From assembly GCF_037975245.1 (NCBI RefSeq), contig NC_092578.1, positions 12,506,321 through 12,570,320 of the forward strand: a DNA stretch of 64,000 nucleotides, written 5' to 3'. Source of the stretch: Apostichopus japonicus. Its lineage: Eukaryota; Echinodermata; Holothuroidea; Aspidochirotida; Stichopodidae. The first letter of the stretch is position 1, and every line of letters begins with the position of its first letter. The notes beneath the pieces were generated by a model. That model was given only the letters and a program-made list of their open reading frames with translations. It did not search any database and was not told where the DNA came from. Shown here in pieces: positions 40,901 to 58,726 of this stretch. Both the position numbers and the translations under genes were made by a program.

Positions 40901-41997
40901 CACAAAAGAAAATTATGACAACTCTTTCATCGATATTGTACAACTTTTAGAATTAAGTATGAAAAGAGAAAGAATCTGGACCAACTCTTTGACACAACAA
41001 AGTAATGTTTGGATTTCCAAGTTCTGGGCCCTTGTAGTCCCATGCTGTAGTACTATTCTATATGGTCTCACTCATTAATCTGTTTCTGTCTTATGGTCTT
41101 AGAGTCTCAAATCATGGATGCCAATGAATACTTTGACATGGATGCTGAGGGCATCCTCCCAATACCATCTCCTCCCATCCCTGCCATGAGGTAAGCGCTC
41201 TCTCTTTTACCATCCATGGACCATTCTTGTACACAATACTATCCAGCACAGATGCTAGAACTCTTAAACAGTTGTCAAGGTGCCACTGTTGGAAGTCATC
41301 AGGGTTGCACTCAATATATGCTAGAAAGTTATAATATGCTAGAAAATGGTCATGCAATTTCAAACCTCAGCAATCATTTTATCACCATCTGACAAGCTTT
41401 TTCTCCCTGTTGAGAATTATATGACTGCTATGATTCATCTCAGTGTTTGCAAATACTTTGGAATGGTCTGAACCTCCCGGGAAAAATTTCGAACAATTTT
41501 TCTCTCACTTAAATTTCGAACTAATGACTTAGAAGTAATCACAAACCATATATTCGAGCTGAGCTACAAAAGTTACATGTGTGGCCTAGGAAAGTAGCAA
41601 TGGTAGTAGTATTACAGGGAATTTTCAAATAACAGAAACCACAGAAAATCAAGCTGAACAATGCTACTGTTACTTCTAACAATACAAGATACCATTGTAC
41701 TTTAAGAGACAAAGGGTTGGGGGAGGGGGAAGCACACTCCCATTAAAACAAGGGAAATTGAGGGAGATGGAAGTGTGGGGGGGGGGGGGTGGAGGAGGGC
41801 AAGAGGGTATTAATTGCCTGGGTTTGAGGCTGTTCAAGCCCTCTCCCTGCATTAACACACTGATGCTTACATGTGTAACATTTACATCAGATTTTGTGAA
41901 ATAACATATCTTGATCATGTCTCATTTCCATGACAGATGGGAAGAAAGTCGACCATCGACATCTCAGAGGATGTTAGCAGTTACTCCAACAGCGTGA
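22926..41997 (+). CDS. Coiled-coil protein, C10orf67/DUF4709-like (tentative)
   Basis: Seventeen exons join in frame into 1647 nt (548 aa): 22926-23074, 26231-26351, 26867-27010, 27742-27816, 28231-28383, 29336-29474, 29981-30039, 30869-30934, 33271-33336, 34351-34458, 34955-35046, 36369-36434, 38032-38119, 38867-38938, 40652-40751, 41103-41190, 41937-41997. All junctions are GT-AG with compatible phases. Exon 12 uses a weak donor (gtctgt). After a basic start (MAQEKRRESRVVRSAK) comes VGFFRQDKATQTED, then heptad-rich helix from about residue 70 to 420 (AEYENRLQEKAIDMYTRINDRLEQLE, RRSYRTQLADAIARI). A proline-rich, less helical tail (LSPYTLSPPPGRG, PIPSPPIPAMR) ends in AVTPTA. The GFF..D.ATQT block, the coiled coil and the length recall vertebrate C10orf67, but from memory only. 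The X-box upstream suggests a ciliary role. No enzyme motif is present. Confidence 0.8.
23357..23527 (+). pseudogene. Diverged copy of the U2-like RNA gene
   Basis: This stretch aligns in order, with many substitutions, to the U2-like sequence 600 bp downstream. Shared blocks are aggtctagcgatctatt (compare agatcatgtgtagtatct), ttccaaggga, gggataaca, acagttacaatctcaatg, gagtggatca and the terminal hairpin gcccagactctatcttgggt. The 5' 25 bases of U2 are poorly preserved, so this looks like a decayed paralogue. It shows that the non-U2-like 3' half belongs to the same unit. Confidence 0.5.
23957..24138 (+). ncRNA. U2-like small nuclear RNA (variant or chimera)
   Basis: The first 43 bases are essentially the 5' end of U2 snRNA. 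Stem-loop I with CTTCTCGGCCTTTTGGCTAAG is intact, as is GTGTAGTATCTGT, which contains the branch-site-pairing GTAGTA. From 24000 onward the sequence leaves U2: a CCCTTTCGAAGGG hairpin (24001-24013) replaces stem-loop II, a CAGTCCC/GGGACTG hairpin follows (24049-24071), then a T-rich single-stranded stretch (tagtttggttttcg) where an Sm site would be. A perfect terminal hairpin GCCCAGG/CCTGGGC lies at 24112-24131. Total length, about 182, is close to genuine U2. A run aaaagcaaaga at 24149-24160 resembles the snRNA 3' box. No canonical AUUUUUG Sm site is present. It lies in intron 1 of the coiled-coil gene, same strand. It could be a functional divergent snRNA, a U2-headed SINE, or a template-switch pseudogene. 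Confidence 0.6.
24162..25750 (+). other. AT-rich remainder of intron 1
   Basis: Very AT-rich DNA without repeats or exon-like frames that I can support. Confidence 0.4.
25751..25810 (+). other. Possible orphan terminal exon
   Basis: After an acceptor-like ctaatgtag the frame reads ASRVPYLTDSGSEDNSDDD and stops at 25808-25810. An AATAAA follows at 25892-25897. The acidic serine-rich tail plus polyadenylation signal look like a real last exon. It does not join the flanking exons of the coiled-coil gene in a sensible frame: phase 2 would give another frame. It may be an alternative end, a relic, or chance. Confidence 0.25.
28384..29180 (+). repeat. 61-bp minisatellite that copies a splice donor and exon end
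   Basis: About thirteen units of roughly 61 bp start exactly at the donor of the exon ending at 28383. Each unit includes an acceptor-like attacag, 23 bases resembling the end of that exon (tatggttagagcagcaaacacag) and a donor (gtaagc, gtatgc or gtaaca). The donor recurs at 28504, 28567, 28629, 28687, 28750, 28811, 28873, 28935, 28993, 29056 and 29117. From 28629 on a higher-order period of 306 bp (five units) is evident. The 23-base insert is not a multiple of three. Confidence 0.9.
29531..29544 (+). repeat. Poly(G) run
   Basis: Fourteen G bases followed by ggagggaggggttggg, in the intron after exon 6 of the coiled-coil gene. A possible G-quadruplex former. Confidence 0.8.
30276..30541. mobile_element. 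Fold-back/MITE-like element
   Basis: The ends form an imperfect inverted repeat of about 35 bp. The left arm contains gttgtgatgtcgtggattca and the right arm its complement tgaatccgtggtatcacaac. It is 266 bp without coding content, in the intron after exon 7. No convincing target duplication was found, so the superfamily is unknown. Confidence 0.5.
30935..32085 (+). repeat. 1.15-kb GTA/GGT trinucleotide array starting at a splice donor
   Basis: The donor of the exon ending at 30934 reads gtaagtagtagtagtgg and runs straight into about 1150 bp of imperfect (GTA)n/(GGT)n. Longer blocks containing aggagtaggtgtagtagtat and aaatagtagtagtag recur, so the array grew by segmental as well as slippage events. 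The long serine-, valine- and threonine-rich open frames across it are artefacts of the repeat. Confidence 0.95.
32086..32399 (+). mobile_element. tRNA-derived SINE
   Basis: A box tggtcaagtgg and B box ggttcgagtcc lie about 40 bp apart in a tRNA-like head. A body follows containing ccttgggtaaggcacttta and cacccaggtgtataaatagg, ending cgctctataaatcc before an att-repeat tail. It is inserted at the end of the GTA array. It is transcribed with the host intron and is not a functional tRNA. Confidence 0.75.
32398..32630 (+). repeat. Imperfect GGTGRT repeat
   Basis: Degenerate ggtggtgat/gaaggt units follow the SINE tail; the short glycine-rich frame is a repeat artefact. Confidence 0.7.
33664..33894 (-). 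mobile_element. SINE body, same family as 50931-51267
   Basis: On the minus strand this copy matches the body of the SINE in the ATP synthase gene almost base for base, for example ccaagagcaatctacag, ggtcgcttaagcg and aactgctgattatt. It ends in the same att-repeat tail (plus strand 33664-33695). The tRNA-like head is absent, so it is 5'-truncated. High similarity between the copies implies recent activity. Confidence 0.8.
37471..37700 (+). repeat. Tandem duplication, about 98 bp x 2
   Basis: The block from tctgtccctagtg through gcaaatatgttagcgtgttg is repeated almost perfectly, followed by a partial third unit (gtgttgagtaagtgttacaag). It lies in the intron before exon 13 of the coiled-coil gene. 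Confidence 0.75.
39843..40124 (+). repeat. 40-bp minisatellite, about 7 copies
   Basis: The unit includes cctaaggcagcatatgctta and cctccttgccactgtggtgc, exactly 40 bp apart in the middle copies; the first two are more diverged. It lies in the intron before exon 15. The open frame across it is a by-product. Confidence 0.9.
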
Positions 41998-42205
41998 AAG
42001 TTTGAAAGGAGAAAGTTGCAATTGAATGCTCTGCAGACACAGCAGTCCTCACCCAGCACAGCCTTGTTTGAATTGATATTTTAGTGGGACAGATTTTCAA
42101 ATATCCATGTGTATGATATGCAGCAACTTACTAGCAAATAACAGAAAGGTCTGTTTAGTTGTAATGCTTTTGAGTTTGAACGTCTGATATTTATATATAT
42201 TATTT

Positions 42206-42211
42206 ATTAAA
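42206..42211 (+). promoter_or_regulatory. Candidate polyadenylation signal of the coiled-coil gene
   Basis: ATTAAA, a common variant signal, lies 209 bases after the stop codon. Later AATAAA motifs near 43457 and 43542 are alternatives. Confidence 0.3.
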
Positions 42212-43764
42212 GCTTGCAACCTTTCAAGACTGAAGGGATTTGTGACTGAAATATCCAAGTCATGATATGATCTACTATGAGAGATACCTTGATGACAGGC
42301 ACCTACAGGCCTTGCAAGTAAGAACAGACACAAACACAAATAGTTGCAGACCATGCAATTGAGGAAAGACACACATAACTGTGTTAAGTGGTCGTGAACA
42401 GCCACTTATCCTTGTAGGCATTATAGTTTAGGACATTAATTCTTCCTGGCCTTGAAAGTGATGACAAACAATTACCTTCAGACCTTGCAATTGAGGTTCA
42501 ACAAATACCCCTGGGCCTGCAGATGGAGACAGACTGAAATGTCCCCAGGCCTTAACTAGTACTAGTCATAACTAATAGATGAAAAGCTGCAGGGTGTTGC
42601 AGTTGAGGACAGACACAAAACCTGCTGACTTTGTATCTGAGGACAGACACAAATACATGTAGGTCTTAGGGTTTAGTACAGACACAAAACCTGCTGACTT
42701 TGTATCTGAGGACAGACACAAATACATGTAGGTCTTACAGTTTAGTACAGACACAAACCTGCGGGACTTATATCAAGACATTATACTTTAAATCAGGAGA
42801 CTTCTGATGGGGTGAGTGCAGCACGAACCAAAGAGGGACCTCTATAGAGCATGGGATTACACTTTCACATCTTCACAAGTCAACCAGTGCTTCTTCTTCT
42901 TCTTCCCAAGCTTGCATTTGAGATATTGCTTTTAGCTGAAGGCTTTTAATATGAATTAATTCTCCGTCCAAATGTGTGTGTGTGAATTAATAGTTATGTC
43001 TATTTTGGTGTTATAGTTATGCCTAAATATAACAGCAAACTGTTACTGTCTTCATTATACATCCGTCCATGGGATATTCTGCCCAGTATCAGATGATGTC
43101 TTCCTTTGGAGTTATTTTTGTAAATGCTTTCGATAATCTTCTTATTTAATCTTTCAAGCACAAATTAATATTTCACTAATCAAACAGAAATGAACTATTC
43201 ACTTAAAATATATTTATTTCAAATCCATAGCATGAAAGAAATATGGTTACCGAAGTTATTATTTTGTCACAATTTGAGATTTTGGTGTAACCTTAAGTGG
43301 CTGGTTCTACTTCATTAGGACAATCAGTGTTAGCAGTTTCATTGTTGCAAAGTTACAACACTGCTAGAAAGCTACCAATATGCACGGATATTCTCACATC
43401 TCTGTTTGGTTGTTACCACAGACTGGAACTACAAAACACACATATTTTTGATGTCTTTAATAAATTATAAGTGCAACCAGTTGGTTCACATGTCCTGCCC
43501 TTGTTATTATAACTACAACAGATGTATTTTTGCCGTCTTCAATAAAATACAAATGCAATCAGCTGGTTAACATCTCCTTGTTATTTTGAATGACATTACA
43601 GGAAGGAGTGTACTGCGAGGACTAAATTATCATTCCACTTACTGGGTTTGACAAAGTGCCCTTCATTTTTTGGTGGTTAGCATTTACTGATTTAATATAC
43701 ATCTTTCTTTGATCTAGTTTATTGTCGTCTAGTCTCATTCCGGTGGATCAAAATGCAACACAAG
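42212..43764. other. 3' flank of the coiled-coil gene
   Basis: No exon is recognised. A 69-bp unit (acagacacaaaacctgctg...) is repeated twice at 42609-42757. Confidence 0.5.
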
Positions 43765-44400
43765 CAATCCTTCTTTATTAGTATTGCCCCCTTAAGAGTC
43801 TGGTGTATGTGTGCAACATCTACACATGCTTGTCAGATAAATTCAAATGCTACTGCAGAGCGGATAGTAGTGTTGTGAAGGTCATGTGATGTGAGGCCTT
43901 GCCTTGATACAAGAAAACCAATCCTTTATCAGTATTTGCCCCCTTCAGAGTCTGGTGTATGCGTTCAACATCTACACATGCTTGTCAGACAAATTCAAAT
44001 GCTATTGCAGAGCGGATAGTAGTGTTGTGAAGGTCATGTGATGTGAGGCCTTGCCTTGATACAACACAACCAATCCTTCTTTATTAGTATTTGCCCCCTT
44101 CAGAGTCTGGTGTATGCGTTCAACATCTACACATGCTTGTCAGATAAATTCATATGCTACTGCAGAGTGGATAGTAGTGTTGTGAAGGTCATGTGATGTG
44201 AGGCCTTGCCTTGATACAACACAAGCAATCCTTCTTTATTAGTATTTGCCCCCTTCAGAGTCTGGTGTATGCATTCAACAGCTACACATGCTTGTCAGAT
44301 AAATTCATATGCTACTGCAGAGCGGATAGTAGTGTTGTGAAGGTCATGTGATGTGAGGCCTTGATACAAAACAACCAATCCTTTATTAGTACTGCCCACT
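43765..44400. repeat. 153-bp tandem repeat, about 4 copies
   Basis: Units starting caatcc occur at 43765, 43919, 44071, 44226 and 44376 (periods 150-155). They share ttgcccccttcagagtctgg, gcttgtcaga and gaaggtcatgtgatgtgagg. No gene is evident inside. Confidence 0.9.
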
Positions 44401-45712
44401 TCATGTACTTAACTTAGTGTTACCACAAACAGGTACAATTGATAAAGGTACAAAGTGGATGCTGATTTCGAATGGGGGGGGGGGGGGCTGCAAGTACCTG
44501 AGTAGAAGTTTCTTCACATAGCATTGTGCACAGATCCCAAACAAATCTTTTGAGGGCCAAAGGTAGATGCTTTTAAGGAGAATAGTGTGAAAAGAAAACA
44601 CAGCAAGTGAGTTGAGGAGGCATTACATTAATTGAGCCATTGGTAGATTTTTCATGACGAGTACTTTTCACAAATATATATGTGTACCCAAGCGAAGAGC
44701 TAAGGGAAGCACAAGTTTACAACACATTTTCCATGCCTAGCAGGGAGTCAAATAATTTAACTGCTTAGCCTACGACCTATAGGTCTGTGTTCCACACATT
44801 TTATGCCGTGCTTCAGTTTCCCTCTGAAAGCGTTCCAGTTTACATCTTATTTCATTGGTATGCTACTGTGCTTAAAAGTCACAATACGTGTTTGCTGATG
44901 AATTTCGGAAAACAAAGTTCTGAAGCAGATTTAATTCTTATTCTAAATGCACTCTGACCAGGTGAGTTTAATGGAGAAAAGCTGTCGCAATAAAAGAAAT
45001 TTATTTTCTGTTGCCCTTTGTTGCGACGATTTACCGTAAAATCACTATGACCGCCCATATCAGCATGTTCATTACACAAATGTAACCTACATATACTCGT
45101 ATCGTCCACTTTTTTAACCCAAACATCTGAAAATATGTTCATTCATTGCAATGGAAGGAAATGTGACAACTTTGCAAGCTACACCGGCAAGACTGAAAGA
45201 AAGATACTATTCAAGAGAATGAACCTAACACTGGCTAGCCACGAAAGTGAAAGTAGTCCTAGGCCTAATGGTTGTAAACAAAACAGATTTGATTGACACA
45301 TGATCTGTTGGGCGGGGCTTGCAAATTTTGATTGAAGTTTGTAGAATCTAAAATTTGGTAATAAATCTGGCGAATTTTATTCAGCTCAAAATGTTTAATG
45401 ACAGAGAACTCAATATAAGTAATGAAAATTGATATGGAAATTGCATAGAACGGTGCCATTTTCACTGAGCTTTTAGTGCAGTAAGCTGGAAAGGTCGAAG
45501 TTTAAATTTGGCAAACACGTAATGAGACTAAGTAAGTCAATGTTCACATTGCTGCAAATAAAATGCAAATTCCAAATACTTGGTCAAATGGAGAAAATTC
45601 CAGTAAGCCCCTGAAGCCCAAACTTAGTCCAGCATGTACAAGGGAGTAATACTTCCAAATAGCAGTTAGAACCAAAATAAGGAATGTGACAAAACTAAAA
45701 TTCTTTCATAAG
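44401..45712. other. Intergenic between convergent genes
   Basis: A 14-base poly(G) run lies at 44474-44487. No exon is recognisable. This is where the plus-strand coiled-coil gene and the minus-strand ATP synthase gene converge. Confidence 0.5.
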
Positions 45713-45718
45713 TTTATT
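45713..45718 (-). promoter_or_regulatory. Candidate polyadenylation signal of the ATP synthase beta gene
   Basis: AATAAA on the minus strand (plus strand tttatt), about 555 bases after the stop codon. Usage is not shown. Confidence 0.3.
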
Positions 45719-46272
45719 TAACTCACTCCATACGAGAAGCAACTGCTTCCAAAATCTAATTCCAGAAAGTGTCCAGTAGATTGCATCTTTCCATCAAAGT
45801 ATTACAAATCCAATAGTCATCGTGTGGTATAAAGAAGTGAACATGAACACAATGGCAGAATTTACCCATGTTTCTTCAAGCCCAACAAAAGGTAACTCAA
45901 AGTAACATCATCTACAAGAAAACTGTTGGATTTGTAAAATAGAAGCAGACAGCACTTCATGACTAGTGCTTTTTCAATGCAAATTAATTACTTATATCAT
46001 GACAAGAAGAATTATTCAACTCACTTTTGTCCTTAGAACATTTTTCAGACACATTTTTTTTTTTAAGTATGACTCCACCAAGGGAATCCTTTTTTTTTTC
46101 TCATTTGGTTTTCAATAAAATACTTTTTATGTGACATTGTATCACTGTTTGAACACCACCTGGTTTAACACAGGTCAAGACAGAGCTCTATAAAGAATAA
46201 CTGAATGGGTTGTGCACACACAAACCCTCTGCAGCTTAATATTTAATCACAAGCTATCCCTGCACATCATCT

Positions 46273-54840
<8,568 letters not shown>

Positions 54841-54944
54841 TTTGCTGTTATAATCTTCTATCCTTTACGAACCATGCAGCGGTACGATGCACCTATCATG
54901 CATCGATCGGAACCTGTCGCATATCTTCGACGTAGTTCGGAGAA

Positions 54945-54970
54945 TAACGTCATATCTTTACGTCATTGGG
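54945..54970 (-). promoter_or_regulatory. CCAAT box and two CRE-like sites upstream of the ATP synthase beta gene
   Basis: Read on the minus strand, about 105-130 bases before the ATG, the order is CCAATGACGTAA then TGACGTTA. This is a CCAAT box overlapping a CRE/ATF-type site, followed by a second CRE-like site. No TATA box is seen, as is usual for housekeeping genes. Binding is inferred from the motifs. Confidence 0.5.
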
Positions 54971-55650
54971 AAACCTTTCTTCAAGTATGGAACTTCCAGC
55001 AAATACATTTAAACAGCAATTTCCATTTTTTTTTTAAAAACAAGGAAAAATAAATATTATATAATTAATCATGAGTAAAATATCCCTTTTTAGTAAGATA
55101 ATAGTTATTTAAGATTTTCATATAAGCTCTCATAAATATATACGTGGTACATATTCCTTTGCACCTGATTGGTTGTCCATTGATCAAAATTTCGAGGGCC
55201 AAGTAAACACCAGGGAGCGGCAGAATTAAAACTGGACGTAAGAGTGAGAATTATAATCCTCCCAATTATTGTTAAAATGGAATAAAGTGCCATCTTGAAC
55301 ACAGAAGATATTGGGAGAGAACATTGCCAGCTTGTAATTACTGTGACATTTGATGTATGTTCCTTTTTGGTTCGAGCTGAATTCTCCCGTTAGCTTAGGC
55401 GTAACGTTTAGCCAAGCAGACTAGGCCCACCACGTCTAAGTTATATACTATTAATTTATATGATAACAGTCTAACGGTTGGTAGGCCTAGCTTTAGTTCG
55501 GTTGGTTTAGTAGTAACGGTAGGCCTAGTCTAGGGTGACAAACACTTGCACTACACAATAGGCCTTAGCTTATGAATAGAGTTATTTGTAACTATGTCCA
55601 AATCAATACCATTCATGATTCAGAGTTATTGCAGCACTGCTTAGTTAGAA
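54971..55650. other. Upstream flank, no gene seen
   Basis: AT-rich sequence with no exon-like frame that I recognise. Confidence 0.5.
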
Positions 55651-56418
55651 GGCCGTGGCTATTCTTACGACTAGTCGTAACAATTATTTATAAACTATTC
55701 TTACGACAAAGGCTAATTCAAGCGCAGTAAAGTAAATAAAGCAACTGCGCATGTAGTAGGGGTAACTCTAACCCTAAACCCCAATCCTAACACTAACCCT
55801 AACCGGAAATTATTGTTACTCCTGGTCGTAAAAATAGTAGGATGGTGACTTCGAAGTTCGGCCACTTAAGACTTAAAACACCCCAAAACTAAATCTTCTG
55901 GTATAAATCATATGAAAATATACTTCATATGGTGGGAGAATTTTGTTATAGTACGATACACGGCCAAACTTTCTTTCCTGCAGACTGTTTTCACGTTGTT
56001 TTCCAAGAAGATTCTTCGTGATTGTGGAACTGGTATTTCTTGCTAGAGTATTGCGAAGTTCGGACACGCAACCCACAGTGTGGCGCTGGTGATAAAATTG
56101 GTGGCGCAGTTGCTTTTTCAGTAATTATAACAGACTTCATAGATCTTCGTCATTTTATTGACAAATATGTAAGTAATTTCTTGCACACAGGTCATTTTGG
56201 AGAGAAAATATCTGTAGCTTCGTACTTTTTGGTGAAATTTGGCCCTTCCTGTAGGTTTTCATGGTGAAAATCATGTATTTCTTAGGGTGCCCGAACTTCG
56301 CAGTATGCCGAACTTCGGCGACTTCGCAATACTGACTATACTCCTGTCATAAAAATAGCAACTGCGCATGCGTAATCGGAAATTATTCTTACGAATAGTC
56401 GTAAGAATAGCCACTTTG
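55651..56418. mobile_element. Mutator-like element with long inverted repeats, non-autonomous
   Basis: The ends read gtggctattcttacgacta and its complement tagtcgtaagaatagccac. Inverted homology extends further in blocks including gcaactgcgcatg. The element is flanked by a perfect 9-bp direct repeat tagttagaa (55642-55650 and 56419-56427). A 9-bp target duplication with long inverted repeats is typical of Mutator-like elements. Its 768 bp hold nested inverted segments (see 55845-56330) and a short run of telomere-like aaccctaa repeats (about 55769-55803). No transposase is seen. Confidence 0.65.
55845..56330. repeat. Nested inverted repeats with gcgaagttcgg motif
   Basis: gaagttcgg occurs at about 55850 and 56055, and its complement ccgaacttc at about 56290 and 56312. 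The inner pair reads tattgcgaagttcgg against ccgaacttcgcagtat. This looks like a second small inverted-repeat element inserted in, or forming the core of, the surrounding one. Confidence 0.5.
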
Positions 56419-56734
56419 TAGTTAGAAACAATTATCAGGTCTTGAGTAAATTAAGTTTAGTTAAAGGCGGTGGCAAGGCCAAGCCGATAAAATATATTAA
56501 AATGTTTGTGGGAACTAGCCCTATGTTTTCCCCTTACAAAAAGTAGATGTAGGTTAGACTATTTCGAACGGTACACCATCACTTCAGCATTGACGAAGCA
56601 CAGAGAATATTATGGTGAAATTATTACCAAGTTGAAATGAAATATCACAAATGTTTAGATTCCTGTCACATCAGATTAGGCCATTGAATTTGCCCCAAAT
56701 TCCTTAAACTGGGAGTGTTTTTATTTTTATTTTT

Positions 56735-57678
56735 CACCGTGGCTATTTTTACGACCAGGAGTAACAATTATTTATAAACTATTCTTACGACATCGGCTAA
56801 TTTCCGGTTACGCATGCGCAGTTTTAAATAGTTCAACTTTGCTAATTTCCTGTAGGAATGTCATAAGAATAGGTCATTACGACCATGTCGTAAGATCAAC
56901 AGGCCATCGTTCTGTTATATTATTTTGACCAAGATAGTCGTAAAAATATGTGCATGGCTATTTTTCCGACGGCACAGCCAGTGGGGATATTTGTGAAAAG
57001 ATGTTTTTCTTATAAAATGTGCTAAAAAATATTGAAAAGAAAAGAAAATACAGCAAAGCTCCAGAGTGGGCATGACACTGTACATGTATATATGATAATC
57101 AAATATGTAGCGTCAATCACTCACTCACTCTGTCCGGGCACTTTACATGTTGGTTCCCGAAGCCGCCACAAGGGTCGTGGCGGCTTAGGAAACCGAAATG
57201 GGGAAATCAGCTAGTCTTTATGCAAGGCTTGTGCTTTCTGCCACCATGAACGCAGGCATAGTCAATGGAGAAGTACTGTATTGTAGATCTGATTTGAATG
57301 TTCTTTTAGGCGCCCTTTTCAGGGGCAGCCCCGACTGTGCGGGAACATCTTGTGAACAAATTTACGGAGTTCACCTTCTCCCACTTGGTTATGGCAAAAT
57401 TGAGGGATTCAAACGAATCAAATTCAGCTCCCTCTCAAACCTCCAACAACTCGGCCATGTCTGCACACTGTTTTTATGTACAATGTTGTTACTAGAGCAT
57501 GTACAGTCTCATAATTCCTCGAAAACACATGGAAAACACACGACACCTGGAAGTACAAAAATAAAGTAAATTAAATAAAGCAACTGCGCATGTGTAACCA
57601 GAAATTCGCCGACGTCATAAGAATAGTTTATAAATAATTGTTACTCCTGGTGCTTAGGTAGTAAAAAAAGCCACAGTG
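56735..57678. mobile_element. Second Mutator-like element, about 90-bp inverted repeats
   Basis: The left end (gtggctatttttacgacc, aggagtaacaattatttata, aactattcttacgac, gcatgcgcagtt) is mirrored at the right end over about 90 bp. Nine-base flanks tttattttt and tttatttca match at 7 of 9 positions, in register with the 9-bp duplication of the related element at 55651. The 944-bp element contains a 123-codon open frame (57198-57569) with no recognisable motif, and a GCCGCCAC/GTGGCGGC hairpin (57163-57185). It is non-autonomous. Confidence 0.65.
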
Positions 57679-58716
57679 TTTATTTCACAGAAAACTGAAT
57701 GCACATGTATTGTCATTTTTAACTGCTAAAACACTTTGGAAACATCCAGTGTATATAACTTGGTAGAAGATACCTAGTTATTCATTTAAAAAAAAACTTA
57801 TTTCCATTCATTTTGTTAGAGAAATGTCACTGGAGGTTGGATTTGATGTGTCACTATCATGCATCATTGAACTGGTTTAATACAATAAATATTGACCATG
57901 TTTTCTTAATTTCTTTTGGCATGTGACCACCAGTCAGAAGCTTTTAGCTCACTAATTACAGACTAAATAACTGCTACTGTTTGTACCATAGAGTAGTAGA
58001 ATAGTATGTCATCAACAATGCACGTTAATTTACCAAAGTATTGATGGCCAAGTCTGCTCACTTATGGTACATACTGTACTACATGATCGATACAATGCCG
58101 TTTTGTGTGTTAACAAACTACAAAAATATTCATTATTTAATGCACTCTGCCACTCTCTCATCCCAGAAAAATATTGTTTGGATAACTAATGAATAGCATT
58201 GCTCAAAGTGTAGTACTTTTTGAAGTAAAACAGGTCAATTTTGGATGAAATTTCTAGAGCTCTGTTTCCGGTGGAACCTAATAAAGCATGGATAAAATTC
58301 TGTAACTTTGAAGGACAACAATTAACCAAAGTTTAAGATCAGAAACACTGCCACTAACCACTGTCCTTCAAGTTCAAGAGAATATTTGAACACTTAGCAT
58401 TGTGAATTTTCAGTATACCATCCTACATACTTCTGAAAGGTGAAAATGGGAAGTAACTTGATTGGTTTAGGCATAGACTTGTGAGAGCTACTTACCTGAT
58501 CATGGGTTAAATAAGCATTGCTCGGGACTCTGGTCCCTATGTTATACTTGGTTTTAAAAGCAAGTAGCACTAGCATTTGCAACTGATCAGTTTCACATGA
58601 TCATGTTTGCTTGTTACACAAATTTGATGAAGACAAGAGCAAAATGATTTATCTGTATTTATATTTCTTTTGCATTCTCAAGCCAGACTCAGTAGTCATA
58701 CTTTCCTATTTTACAG
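57679..58716. other. Upstream region of the RACGAP1 gene
   Basis: No non-coding first exon or promoter could be pinned down. The acceptor tttacag at 58710-58716, ten bases before the ATG, implies that a leader exon lies somewhere upstream. Confidence 0.4.
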
Positions 58717-58726
58717 AATTTTCATC

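Noticed and set aside
57198-57569. 123-codon frame as a transposase or host gene
   Set aside because: No DDE-type motif or family resemblance seen; it lies inside a non-autonomous inverted-repeat element.
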